Counted from the stretch's first letter, positions 7,711 through 15,445 are shown. The stretch is DNA of 17,500 bases from Psychrobacter sp. (GCA_020024075.1 JAHHUJ010000014.1:1-17500), one strand, 5' to 3'. Program-made: numbers and translations. The notes: generated by a model from the letters alone, not told the origin.

Positions 7711-7742
7711 AAGGCTATCTATCGGGTTCAATAGATAGCCTT
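7711..7742 (-). terminator. Intrinsic terminator after nusB
   Basis: AAGGCTATCTAT (7711-7722) and ATAGATAGCCTT (7731-7742) form a perfect 12-bp stem with an eight-base loop. On the minus strand the stem ends in CCTTTTGTTT, a U-rich tail. It lies about 42 bases past the nusB stop and separates nusB from thiL-pgpA. Confidence 0.88.
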
Positions 7743-7784
7743 GCCTTTATATATAAAACTTAATAAGCCCAAGCCTCTATTCGG

Positions 7785-8519
7785 CTATTTTTTTGATTTA
7801 AGCCCAATTCGTGGTTTTGGTTGGCTCGGTTGTTGCTGCGTCTCTGAATTTTTTGGTGCATCCATCGCAGTTTGCTTAGCGTTATCTTTATCAACTACAG
7901 CCTTATCTGCTTGTGCAGCACTTGGTTGAACGGCTTTGGCTTGTTGTTTTTTTTGTTTATAGCCCGTACCTTTATCGGCTTCCACTTCAACAGTACGCAG
8001 CTCTGCAGCCAGTTTGTCCATGACCGCATTGATGAGCTTATGGGCATCGGTAGCACCGAAATGAGTATTCAGCTTCATCGCTTCATCAAGCACAACTTTA
8101 TAAGGAATGTGTAAGCTGTGCTTTAACTCATAAGCACCGATAAGCAGCACAGCGTGCTCCACCATATCAATCTGATCAATCTCGCGGTCTAAATGCTGAG
8201 CAATTAAAGCTTCTAGCTCATCAATTTGCTCAGGAATTTCACGCATCATAGTGTGATAATAACCCAGATGTACGGTGTGCATAGCATTGCTGGCACGAGT
8301 ACGCGCTGCAATATCATGAGGAGGGTTCTCTTTCCACTCACTCTTCCCTGTTTGCTCAAAGCGATGATCCGTCATCAACCATTCATATAGGCCTTGTAAA
8401 GCAAAACGACGTGCCTTACGCACAGCAGCGTGACTGGTTTTGTAACTAGATTCATTTATATCAAACTGATCATTTGATTGAGGGTTGTCTTTAGTATGTG
8501 CCGGATTTTGAGTGCTCAT
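7785..8519 (-). CDS. nusB: Transcription antitermination factor NusB, with long N- and C-terminal extensions
   Basis: NusB binds boxA RNA together with NusE (S10) and supports antitermination of rRNA operons. The helical NusB core is visible from about residue 32 (AVRKARRFALQGLYEWLMTD) through IDQIDMVEHAVLLIGAYELKH and IPYKVVLDEAMKLNTHFGATDAHKLINAVMDKLA to about residue 175. The protein has 244 residues, whereas E. coli NusB has 139. The excess is a polar N-terminal segment of about 30 residues and a C-terminal tail of about 70 residues rich in Lys, Ala and Gln, ending PRIGLKSKK, which looks disordered and basic at its end. No internal Met offers a shorter start, and the ribosome binding site is weak (AGG 12 bases upstream). 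Neighbours ribH and thiL are the classic context. Confidence 0.95.
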   Translation of the reverse strand: MSTQNPAHTKDNPQSNDQFDINESSYKTSHAAVRKARRFALQGLYEWLMTDHRFEQTGKSEWKENPPHDIAARTRASNAMHTVHLGYYHTMMREIPEQIDELEALIAQHLDREIDQIDMVEHAVLLIGAYELKHSLHIPYKVVLDEAMKLNTHFGATDAHKLINAVMDKLAAELRTVEVEADKGTGYKQKKQQAKAVQPSAAQADKAVVDKDNAKQTAMDAPKNSETQQQPSQPKPRIGLKSKK

Positions 8520-8598
8520 GTATATAAATACCTATCATCAAAGAGCGAGCTTTGACATTACTATGGGTTATTAACTAAATAATATTTTAGGGACAAAA

Positions 8599-8622
8599 CC
8601 ACCGCAGTCAAAACTGCGGCGG
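8599..8622 (-). terminator. Intrinsic terminator after ribH
   Basis: CCGCAGT (8602-8608) and ACTGCGG (8613-8619) pair around a four-base loop. Two further GC pairs lie beyond one mismatch (8599-8600 with 8621-8622). On the minus strand the stem is followed by TTTTGT. It lies about 60 bases past the ribH stop, inside the ribH-nusB gap. Confidence 0.72.
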
Positions 8623-8680
8623 CAACTAACGGGATAAAACTTTACTAAATATAAAGACTAAACTAAATATAACAACTAAC

Positions 8681-9199
8681 TTAGTCTTCTTCATCATAAT
8701 CAACATCAAGTTGAGACAATACAGCGATCATCTCAAGCGCTACCATCGCAGCTTCAGAGCCTTTGTTGCCTGCTTTGGTGCCTGAGCGTTCAATAGCCTG
8801 CTCGATGGTATCTGTGGTTAAGATGCCATTAATAACTGGGATATTGTAGTCCATAGAGACGCTAGCTAGACCACTTGCAGAGCTGTTGGCTACCACATCA
8901 AAGTGAGGCGTGCTACCACGGATAACTGCACCCAGTGCCACAACAGCATCAAAGCGGTCTGATTCTGCGGCACGCTGCGCGGCTAATGGCAACTCGAATG
9001 CACCAGGCACACGAATCACACTAATATTGCTACCAGATACGCCGTGACGTAATAAGGCATCAATAGCACCGTCTACTAATGACTCAACAACAAAGGCGTT
9101 AAAACGACCCACTACGATACCGATACGAGCGTCTTTATTTTGGTATAAATTGCCTTCAATATGAGTAACGGCTTCACGTTGTTTTTGTAAATCTTGCAT
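8681..9199 (-). CDS. ribH: 6,7-dimethyl-8-ribityllumazine synthase
   Basis: RibH condenses 5-amino-6-ribitylaminouracil with 3,4-dihydroxy-2-butanone-4-phosphate to give the lumazine precursor of riboflavin. The 172-residue protein shows VGRFNAFVVESLVDGA near residues 30-45, RVPGAFELPLAAQ near residues 63-75, and GSTPHFDVVANSSASGL with the catalytic His99. PVINGILTTDTIEQAIER and NKGSEAAMVALEM follow. It has the usual 15-20 extra N-terminal residues and an acidic C-terminus (VDYDEED). The ATG has AGGA seven bases upstream on the minus strand. It sits upstream of nusB as in most gammaproteobacteria, but no other riboflavin gene is in the window, and a terminator follows it. No FMN riboswitch motif is seen in its 175-base leader. 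Confidence 0.97.
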   Translation of the reverse strand: MQDLQKQREAVTHIEGNLYQNKDARIGIVVGRFNAFVVESLVDGAIDALLRHGVSGSNISVIRVPGAFELPLAAQRAAESDRFDAVVALGAVIRGSTPHFDVVANSSASGLASVSMDYNIPVINGILTTDTIEQAIERSGTKAGNKGSEAAMVALEMIAVLSQLDVDYDEED

Positions 9200-9374
9200 A
9201 ACGACATCCTAATCCGAATGATGAAATAAAATTACAGCTATGATAACATTTTTTAAAGGCGGTTTTAGTAGCAATCGTGGTTAATAACTAGCTTAATAGC
9301 CACAAAAATGTAACTATTTCACCACAGCCTCTATAGCCCTCTTTATTACTGCTATTTTAGCGCTATAAAAGTCG

Positions 9375-10145
9375 CTATAGACGCATCTCAATACCTTGAT
9401 CTGCCATAAACTGCTTGGCCTCGCCAATGGTATATTCTCCAAAGTGGAAGATACTGGCAGCCAGCACGGCATCAGCGCCACCTTTGAGAACCCCATCCGC
9501 CAAATGCTGCAAATTACCGACACCACCAGAGGCAATTACCGGAACATTAACGGTGCTAGTAATGGCTTTCATTAGCTCTAGGTCATAGCCCTGCTTGGTA
9601 CCGTCACCATCCATCGAGGTAACCAGTAGCTCGCCAGCGCCCAAATCAGCCATCTTAGCGGCCCAAGCCACAGCATCAATCCCTGTAGGCTTACGACCAC
9701 CATGAGTGAAAATCTCCCATCTTGGCTCACCATCTACATCGGCTACGCGCTTGGCATCAATGGCTACCACAATGCACTGGCTACCAAACTTAGCAGCGGC
9801 CTCGCCAACAAACTCTGGGGTAAATACCGCGGCTGAGTTAATCGCTACTTTATCTGCACCAGCATTGAGCAAATTACGGATGTCTTCAATTTTACGCACA
9901 CCGCCGCCCACAGTTAAAGGCACAAATACCGTCTCAGCAATGCGCTCGACCATGTCATAGGTAGTATCTCGCCCGTGATGGGTTGCGGTAATGTCCAAAA
10001 AGGTAATCTCATCCGCCCCTTGTTCATTATAACGACGCGCCACTTCTACTGGATCCCCAGCATCCTTAATATCCACAAACTGTACGCCCTTAACCACACG
10101 GCCATTATCTACGTCCAAACATGGAATAATTCTTTTTGCCAACAT
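9375..10145 (-). CDS. hisF: Imidazole glycerol phosphate synthase, cyclase subunit
   Basis: HisF, with the glutaminase HisH, turns PRFAR and ammonia into imidazole glycerol phosphate and AICAR in histidine synthesis. The 256-residue protein is a full-length (beta-alpha)8 barrel. It starts MLAKRIIPCLDVDNGRVVKG, with the catalytic Asp11, and has AIDAKR with the second catalytic Asp130. The phosphate-binding motifs VGGGVR (about residues 80-85), ITATHHGRDT, TSMDGDGTKQGYDLEL and ASGGVG are all present, so it appears functional. It stands alone without other his genes. The nearest neighbour in the same direction is ribH, 175 bases downstream. A his cluster upstream of it is excluded within this window, because the next gene is divergent. 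Confidence 0.98.
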   Translation of the reverse strand: MLAKRIIPCLDVDNGRVVKGVQFVDIKDAGDPVEVARRYNEQGADEITFLDITATHHGRDTTYDMVERIAETVFVPLTVGGGVRKIEDIRNLLNAGADKVAINSAAVFTPEFVGEAAAKFGSQCIVVAIDAKRVADVDGEPRWEIFTHGGRKPTGIDAVAWAAKMADLGAGELLVTSMDGDGTKQGYDLELMKAITSTVNVPVIASGGVGNLQHLADGVLKGGADAVLAASIFHFGEYTIGEAKQFMADQGIEMRL

Positions 10146-10445
10146 TGCCTTTATCCTGTTTCTAAAATTTTGAACAAATACTGCTTAAAGTGAGTGCTAT
10201 TTTTGTACTTAACCAATAAGCATTATGCCTAGTATCCGCCTAGAGCACTAGCCCTGCCTTCATTTTAGCAAAAAACCAACCCAAAATAGGCAGTTGGCTT
10301 TTATCACCAATAATTTAGGGACTACTGAGAGATCAAAGAGGCTTTTTAATGAATAAATAATAATATTGCGCATGGTGTACTGTCGCTATTTAGGCTAATC
10401 TATAAAACCTTTGGCCTAATTAGTCTGCCTGTTTATCTTATCCCT
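10146..10445. other. Intergenic region between divergent hisF and the Na/Pi transporter gene
   Basis: These 300 bases separate two divergent genes and should hold both promoters. I see no gene, no clear Pho-box-like direct repeat and no histidine-leader peptide. A weak 5-bp inverted repeat (CCAAC at 10276-10280, GTTGG at 10293-10297) is followed by CTTTT. A poor sigma-70-like pair, TTGCGC (10366) and TATTTA (10387), faces the transporter. None of these is convincing. Confidence 0.4.
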
Positions 10446-12281
10446 ATGAAAAACCGTTATCTTAACAGCATGGTGCCCACCTTTGTCCTGCGGCATCTTA
10501 AAAAAACAAAGTACCTTGCGCTGGCGCTATTACTGGTAGCTCTCGTCTACTCCTTTATCATGAACTCAGCTTGGATGGTGCTGTGTTATGGATTGGCTTT
10601 GTTTTTGTTTGGTATGCAGTGTATTGAGGAGGGGTTACACAATACCGCTGGCGGCACCCTAGAGCGAGTGATGGCAAAGAGTACCGCTACGCCGACCAAA
10701 GGTTTTTTGTTTGGTATTTTTTCGACCTTCCTATTGCAGTCAACGACTCTGGTTTCATTACTGACCATCGCCTTCTTAAGCACAGGCATGATCACCTTGT
10801 CTGGCGGCTTAGCTGTTATCTTGGGGACCAATTTAGGAGCAACTAGTGGTGCCTGGCTTCTGGCCTTAGCTGGTCAAAGTGTCAGCTTAAGTCCTGCAGC
10901 GGTTCCGATGTTAGTGGTGGGCGTTCTTATTGGTTTTTTGGACAAGCGGCTTAAGTTTTTTGGACAGGCTTTGGTTGGTATTGCCTTAATTTTTTTAGGA
11001 ATTGACTCCATTAAAGATGGCTTTGGCGCCTTTGCTAATATTGAGCTGAACAGCATTGAAGGCAGTGGCATCAGCCAAGTACTCCTATTCACCCTCGTCG
11101 GCTTTTTACTAACCTGTGTTTTACAATCCTCACATGCCACATTAATCTTAATCTTAGCGGCCCTAGCCGCAGGACAGGTCACCCTCACCCAAGGTTTTGC
11201 AATTGCCTTAGGCTCCAACTTAGGCAGTAGCTTTACCACCGCTTTGGTAGGTATGCTTAGCAGCGATCGTAATGGGCAAAGATTGGCTCTCGCTCATCTA
11301 ATTTACAACGGGATTACTACGCTGCTGGCTTTAATACTATGGGTGCCCTTAACTTATGCTGTGGCTTGGATCGCAAAAGTAGTGGGTATGAGCTCTCCAT
11401 TATTACAACTGGCTTTATTTCATACCTTATTCAACGTATTGGGAATATCGGTATTTTGGGGTATTCAGCAGCAATTTATTGAGAAGTTAAAGTTCTTTTT
11501 ACCCGATAAAAGACCAAAAAAACAACTGCCTGATGACTCTGAAGCCGTCCTGCCCCAACATATCCACAAAAATATGTTAAAGGCCACAGACACAGCGGTT
11601 TATGCAGTTATTCACGAAATTCAGCACCTAACTACTTTAGCGCTGGAGGTAATCTGTCACGCCATCTATGTCCCTAATGCCGAGCTATCTCGTCCCACAG
11701 GTCGGCTCCCTAAGCCTAAACCTCCACTACAGCTAGATGTGCAAACTATCTATGAGTGGCAAATAAAACCCCTTTATAGCGAAATTTTAAACTTCACCAG
11801 TCAGATTGATGTCAATCATAATGGCAAGCTACAAAAAAAATTGACCGAGGCTCATATTACCGCCATTCATGTGGTAGAAATAGTCAAACAAAGTAAGCAT
11901 TTACAAAAAAATATGCATCAATTCTTAAGTAACCCTGAAACTGATACTGAGATTTATCAAGATTATATGGCACTGCGCCAAGGCCTGTTTGAGATGTTGC
12001 TTAACTTCAATGCTGTCCGCGCTTTGTTTAAACCTAGACAGAAGTTAGACCCTGAGTCTTACGCCAAACTCATTGAAAAAAAACAACTGGCTTTAACCGC
12101 CTTTATTGAAAACACTGAAGAGACCTACTTACCCCATGCCCAAATATTGGACAAGCTCAGAGAAAACAAAATAGACAAAATGCAAGCGTCATCCTTAATA
12201 AATGACATGAACTATGTCCGCCATATTAAAACAGGACTATCCGAGATACTAATTAGTTTAGATAACAGTCAGTTTAAATAA
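10446..12281 (+). CDS. Na/Pi cotransporter family protein with PhoU-like C-terminal region
   Basis: The 611-residue protein has an N-terminal membrane part of about 350 residues with the two inverted Na/Pi-cotransporter repeats. Each repeat carries the QSS-type signature, LLQSTT with Gln98 and LQSSHAT with Gln227, followed by GTNLGAT and GSNLGSS. About nine to ten hydrophobic segments are visible. From about residue 370 the sequence is soluble and mostly helical, as in the PhoU-like domain that many bacterial members carry. The family moves phosphate or related anions with sodium across the inner membrane; some members may export rather than import. The ATG has no good ribosome binding site; ATG at residue 9 (base 10470) is an alternative. 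The gene is divergent from hisF and stands alone, with no pst or pho genes nearby. Confidence 0.9.
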   Translation: MKNRYLNSMVPTFVLRHLKKTKYLALALLLVALVYSFIMNSAWMVLCYGLALFLFGMQCIEEGLHNTAGGTLERVMAKSTATPTKGFLFGIFSTFLLQSTTLVSLLTIAFLSTGMITLSGGLAVILGTNLGATSGAWLLALAGQSVSLSPAAVPMLVVGVLIGFLDKRLKFFGQALVGIALIFLGIDSIKDGFGAFANIELNSIEGSGISQVLLFTLVGFLLTCVLQSSHATLILILAALAAGQVTLTQGFAIALGSNLGSSFTTALVGMLSSDRNGQRLALAHLIYNGITTLLALILWVPLTYAVAWIAKVVGMSSPLLQLALFHTLFNVLGISVFWGIQQQFIEKLKFFLPDKRPKKQLPDDSEAVLPQHIHKNMLKATDTAVYAVIHEIQHLTTLALEVICHAIYVPNAELSRPTGRLPKPKPPLQLDVQTIYEWQIKPLYSEILNFTSQIDVNHNGKLQKKLTEAHITAIHVVEIVKQSKHLQKNMHQFLSNPETDTEIYQDYMALRQGLFEMLLNFNAVRALFKPRQKLDPESYAKLIEKKQLALTAFIENTEETYLPHAQILDKLRENKIDKMQASSLINDMNYVRHIKTGLSEILISLDNSQFK

Positions 12282-12303
12282 TAGCCAGTTTAGATGATTA
12301 GCC
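12255..12303. repeat. Three tandem 16-17-bp units across the transporter gene's stop codon
   Basis: The units are AGTTTAGATAACAGTC (12255-12270), AGTTTAAATAATAGCC (12271-12286) and AGTTTAGATGATTAGCC (12287-12303). They are related by a few substitutions and one inserted base. The first two contain the last codons and stop of the transporter gene, so the array arose at the gene end. Confidence 0.7.
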
Positions 12304-12363
12304 TTTCAAATTATCAGCAATTTTTCCTAACGTTATTAGCTCAAATTGTTATCAAAGCTGATA

Positions 12364-12392
12364 GCTGCTACTTGCCGACTTTTAAGTATAAT
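12364..12392 (+). promoter_or_regulatory. Possible sigma-70 promoter for thrB
   Basis: A perfect -10 hexamer TATAAT lies at 12387-12392, about 85 bases before the thrB start. The expected -35 position (12364-12369, GCTGCT) is poor, so the assignment relies on the -10 alone. Confidence 0.4.
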
Positions 12393-12478
12393 GAGAGTAT
12401 AGTTAACAACCCAATTACCCCTTAGTTTTTAGTTTATTCCACTATTTATTCTTTAACCCTAACTATTAAGAGAGCCTC

Positions 12479-13510
12479 ATGTCTGTTTATACTACCCTTT
12501 CAGATGACCAGTTCACCGATTTTTGTCAAATGTTTGGCGTTTCTTTTGCCAAAGCCATTCCCATTACCCAAGGCATCAAAAACTCTAACTGGTTTATCCA
12601 AACCAAAGAGGATACAGCAGACAGCCCCTCTTATGTGTTTACCTTGTTTGAAGAGCGTCCTCCCGAAGATATTGCCAAAATGGCCACTATCTTAAACCGT
12701 CTAAAAGATACCTTGCCGGTTGCTGCACCTCTAGCCAAGGTAGCACCTGATACCAAAGGATCTGCTCCGACTAAGGACTCCTCCCCTTACCTGATTCATC
12801 ATGAAGGTAAGGCCATTACTTTAGTGCCTTGTCTATCTGGGGGACATCCCAAGCAAACCACGCCTAATATGTGTTATAGCATGGGTGAGGCATTGGCCAC
12901 TTTACACAATGTGCTACAAAGCTTAACGCCTGCCGAAGATTATGGCGTGCCTTTGTATCCTTGGGATCAGGTGCGTGACCGTGAAACTCAGTTTATGCCT
13001 GCTGATGAAGCGCAGCTGATGAACGATATTTGGCAGAGTTATGAGCAGCTGCCTTTAGACTCTCTGCCAAAAGGGCTTTGTCATCTAGATATGTTCGCTG
13101 ATAATACCTTATGGGATTTGGAAAATGGCAACGAGAAGCTGACCGGCCTACTGGATTTTACAGAAGTCAGTGTGGAACATTATGTGATGGACATTGCCAT
13201 TACTATCAATGACTTTTGCACCACCTGGGGCGACGCAAATGAAGGGGAGACCGTTCATTTTAATACCGAAAAGAAGCAAGCTTTTATCGAGGGCTATCAA
13301 AGCAAGCGTCCTTTGAGCGCAGCTGAACAGCAGGCGCTACCAGTGATGTTGGCCATGGCAGCTGTGACCTTTTGGCTACTGAGACTTAATGTCATTTATT
13401 ACAACCGTGAACAAGGACGCACCGGCGACAGTATCATGGTAAAAAACCCAGATCTAATGAAGCGTTTAGCCGCCTATCACTGGAATCAAGTTGGCGTCAA
13501 AAATAGATAA
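12479..13510 (+). CDS. thrB: Homoserine kinase, APH-fold (type II)
   Basis: This enzyme phosphorylates homoserine on the way to threonine. It belongs to the aminoglycoside-phosphotransferase-like fold, not the GHMP fold of E. coli ThrB. The 343-residue protein starts MSVYTTLSDDQF, typical of the family, and shows QGIKNSNWFI near residues 30-39 and a VFTLFE strand near residue 53. It has the kinase catalytic motif HLDMFADN (His202, Asp204, Asn209) and the metal-binding LLDFTE (Asp226). The C-terminal part (ALPVMLAMAAVTFWLLRL) is the helical substrate lobe. It is about 25 residues longer than usual; the extra lies in the N-terminal lobe near residues 85-105, around KVAPDTKGSAPTKDSS. A GAGAG-type ribosome binding site precedes the ATG. 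No other threonine genes are adjacent. Confidence 0.93.
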   Translation: MSVYTTLSDDQFTDFCQMFGVSFAKAIPITQGIKNSNWFIQTKEDTADSPSYVFTLFEERPPEDIAKMATILNRLKDTLPVAAPLAKVAPDTKGSAPTKDSSPYLIHHEGKAITLVPCLSGGHPKQTTPNMCYSMGEALATLHNVLQSLTPAEDYGVPLYPWDQVRDRETQFMPADEAQLMNDIWQSYEQLPLDSLPKGLCHLDMFADNTLWDLENGNEKLTGLLDFTEVSVEHYVMDIAITINDFCTTWGDANEGETVHFNTEKKQAFIEGYQSKRPLSAAEQQALPVMLAMAAVTFWLLRLNVIYYNREQGRTGDSIMVKNPDLMKRLAAYHWNQVGVKNR

Positions 13511-13520
13511 AATATAAGTT

Positions 13521-13536
13521 TGTTTCACGTGAAACA
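13521..13536. other. parS: parS-like ParB-binding site (perfect 16-bp palindrome)
   Basis: TGTTTCACGTGAAACA is a perfect palindrome starting 11 bases past the thrB stop codon. It matches the conserved bacterial chromosomal centromere consensus (TGTTNCACGTGAAACA) at every position. ParB loads there, spreads as a clamp and directs origin segregation with ParA. From established knowledge, such sites cluster near the replication origin. I found only one copy in the window. It lies in a non-coding gap, as an intact site under selection might. Confidence 0.88.
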
Positions 13537-13660
13537 TGCCTGCTAATTGCTGTCTATCGTCACTAAATAACAGTTACTCAAAACAGCTACTTACTTAAAC
13601 TAGCTAAATGCTCAAAATAGATAAACACTCAAATAACGTTGCACTAATAGGAGTAAAACC

Positions 13661-13918
13661 ATGAGTAATCAGGTTGATGATTGGTACAAATTGGTAGGCT
13701 ATGATACAAATATTCAAGCCGAGCTTCATGCCAACTTGCTTAAAAATAATGGGATTCAGGTATCCTTGCAAGCCTTAAGTGCGATACCTGGCATGAACTC
13801 TGGAGCCGTGCTTTGGGTCCAAAAACAAGATTTGACTAAAGCAAAACAAATTTTAGACAGTATTGAGGTAAGTCAACCTTCTGACTTAACTCAACAACTA
13901 GACAATGAAGACGATTAA
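13661..13918 (+). CDS. DUF2007 domain protein (putative signal-transducing protein)
   Basis: This small 85-residue soluble protein has the DUF2007 pattern. It opens with WYKLVGYDTNIQAELHANLLKNNGI, then a hydrophobic strand, and a second half with VLWVQKQDLTKAKQILD, an arrangement resembling a small ferredoxin-like fold. The acidic tail (LTQQLDNEDD) is probably flexible. The family is annotated as possibly signal-transducing, but no biochemical role is firmly known to me. AGGAG at 13649-13653, seven bases before the ATG, is a strong ribosome binding site. Its stop lies 16 bases before the amidotransferase start, so the two form a likely operon. The parS-like site lies upstream. Confidence 0.88.
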   Translation: MSNQVDDWYKLVGYDTNIQAELHANLLKNNGIQVSLQALSAIPGMNSGAVLWVQKQDLTKAKQILDSIEVSQPSDLTQQLDNEDD

Positions 13919-13934
13919 AGGCGGTATAGTGTAA

Positions 13935-14849
13935 ATGTGTCAATTATTAGGTATGAATGCCAATACACCCACAGATATTGGCTTTAGCTTTACCGGGTTT
14001 CATAATAGAGGCGGTAATACGGATCATCACAGCGACGGCTTTGGTATTGCTTTTTTTGAGCCGAGCGCCTGTGATATGTCCAATCAAAGCCCCGATCAAA
14101 ACTCTGGACGAGGCCTTAGAGTGTTTCATGATGATAAGCCTAGCTTCCGCTCACCTGTTGCAGAATTGGTAAAGAACTACCCGATTAAAGCGTTGAACGT
14201 GGTCGCTCATATCCGAAAAGCCACCCAAGGCACCAACTGCTTAGCCAATACCCACCCTTTTGTGCGTGAAGTTTGGGGCGAGCAATGGGTGTTTGCGCAT
14301 AATGGCCAAATGCATGAGGGCTTTATTAAGCGCTGTCAACGTTTACAGGACAATGGCAATAGTGAGTATTGTCGCCCAGTAGGCACCACAGACTCCGAGG
14401 CCGCTTTTTGCTATTTGATCAATCGCTTGAAGTCTACTTATAAGCAGCGTCCTTCGGATCAAGAGCTGTTCAAGTTTTTGACCACACAGTGCCGATATTT
14501 AGCCGCCAATGGGCTATTTAACTGTTTGTTGTCAAATGGGGATTGGCAGCTGGCTTATGCCAACTCATTGCTGTTTTATTTAACCCGTAAAGCCCCGTTT
14601 GGTGAGGCGAAGCTTGCCGATGATGACCTATCCATTAACTTTAGCGATGTCACCACCGACAAAGATAAGGTCAGCATTATCGTTACCGTTCCTTTGACAG
14701 AGAACGAAGAGTGGCAGCAGCTGGCGGTCAATGAGTGCTTGGTATTCCGGGATGGGGATATCGAATTTAGAGACACGCCCAGCTTACGCAAATACTTGAC
14801 CATTGAAGAGGGCATAGCCCTCGCCAAAGAAGTGGGCGCCAGCTTATAA
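13935..14849 (+). CDS. Class II glutamine amidotransferase (YafJ-like)
   Basis: The 304-residue protein starts MCQLLGMNANTPTDIGFSF. Cys2 becomes the N-terminal nucleophile after Met removal, as in all class II (Ntn) glutaminases. Further glutaminase signatures are HNRGG, HHSDGFGIAFFE, VVAHIRKATQG, NTHPF and WVFAHNGQ, followed by VGTTDSEAAFCYL. The protein covers little more than the glutaminase domain, so it has no built-in synthase domain and its acceptor substrate is unknown. E. coli YafJ is about 255 residues; the extra here is spread through loops and the region after residue 220. It follows the DUF2007 gene by 16 bases and ends 26 bases before a convergent gene. Function beyond glutamine hydrolysis cannot be read from sequence. 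Confidence 0.92.
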   Translation: MCQLLGMNANTPTDIGFSFTGFHNRGGNTDHHSDGFGIAFFEPSACDMSNQSPDQNSGRGLRVFHDDKPSFRSPVAELVKNYPIKALNVVAHIRKATQGTNCLANTHPFVREVWGEQWVFAHNGQMHEGFIKRCQRLQDNGNSEYCRPVGTTDSEAAFCYLINRLKSTYKQRPSDQELFKFLTTQCRYLAANGLFNCLLSNGDWQLAYANSLLFYLTRKAPFGEAKLADDDLSINFSDVTTDKDKVSIIVTVPLTENEEWQQLAVNECLVFRDGDIEFRDTPSLRKYLTIEEGIALAKEVGASL

Positions 14850-14875
14850 CGCTAAGCGGGCCTATTTCGGTCAAC

Positions 14876-15445
14876 CTATAAAAACGGACCACAGCAGCGT
14901 TTAACTTTCTCTTGTGAGCCGCAAATACAAGGCTGCTTCTGGGTCAATTTTAGGTTAACGGTAGGGTCTAAGAAATACCAGCTCTCTGCACCCGTAGCTT
15001 CGTCTTTTGACGAGGACTTACGGTCTTTTATTTTAACGAAAGTTGACAGCTCATGATGCGCAGACAAGCTGGGACTGCCTAACTCGTCCTGATAATAATA
15101 AGCCTTGAACTCTACCTGAGCATGGCGTTTGCCTACTTTTGGGCTATGGTCAATAATCTCTAATCCCGCCCATCTGGTCTGCTCTGCCCACGCCTTAATC
15201 GCCTGTCTGTCTAACAAGGCTTGTTGGGCTGGCAGCGTGGTTTTTATAATATAGTCGGTCAAAACCAGTACAAAAGCTGAGTATCGAGAGCGCATTAGAG
15301 CCTCGCTAGTATCAGCTTGCTTACTGCCTTGGTGCAACGGCTGGCAACACTCACTATAGGCCAATTGTTCATGGGCTAAGGCAGCTGACGCAGTAGCGTT
15401 AGGAGTAATGCGGCATGGACAAATTTTTGATACCTTCGACACCAT
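14876..15445 (-). CDS. YchJ-family protein with two SEC-C zinc motifs
   Basis: This predicted soluble protein of 189 residues has a SEC-C-type cysteine cluster at each end. N-terminal CPCRI is followed further on by ECCQPLH; C-terminal PCICGSQEKVKRCCGPF has the CxC and CC spacing. Between them is the YchJ-type NTF2-like domain: EALMRSRYSAFVLVLTDYIIKTTLP, WAGLEIIDHSPKVGKRHAQVEFKAYY, then the C-terminal strands. E. coli YchJ is 152 residues. I chose the ATG at 15443-15445 (MVSKVSKICPC), which has AGGT upstream. A GTG 60 bases further upstream would add a hydrophobic stretch not expected in this cytosolic family. The SEC-C motif binds zinc in SecA; the role of YchJ proteins is unclear. It converges with the amidotransferase gene and diverges from the ceramidase gene. 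Confidence 0.87.
   Translation of the reverse strand: MVSKVSKICPCRITPNATASAALAHEQLAYSECCQPLHQGSKQADTSEALMRSRYSAFVLVLTDYIIKTTLPAQQALLDRQAIKAWAEQTRWAGLEIIDHSPKVGKRHAQVEFKAYYYQDELGSPSLSAHHELSTFVKIKDRKSSSKDEATGAESWYFLDPTVNLKLTQKQPCICGSQEKVKRCCGPFL

Noticed and set aside
7723..7731. GGTTCAAT resembling a tRNA T-loop
   Set aside because: It is the loop of the nusB terminator; no acceptor, D or anticodon arms can be built around it.
9200..9374. FMN riboswitch in the ribH leader
   Set aside because: No conserved FMN-riboswitch core sequence or closing stem is visible; the leader is AT-rich and only 175 bases long.
10276..10302. Inverted repeat with a T-run as a terminator
   Set aside because: The stem is only five base pairs and no plus-strand gene ends upstream of it.
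10146..10445. Pho box ahead of the Na/Pi transporter gene
   Set aside because: No pair of CTGTCAT-like direct repeats with the right spacing is found.
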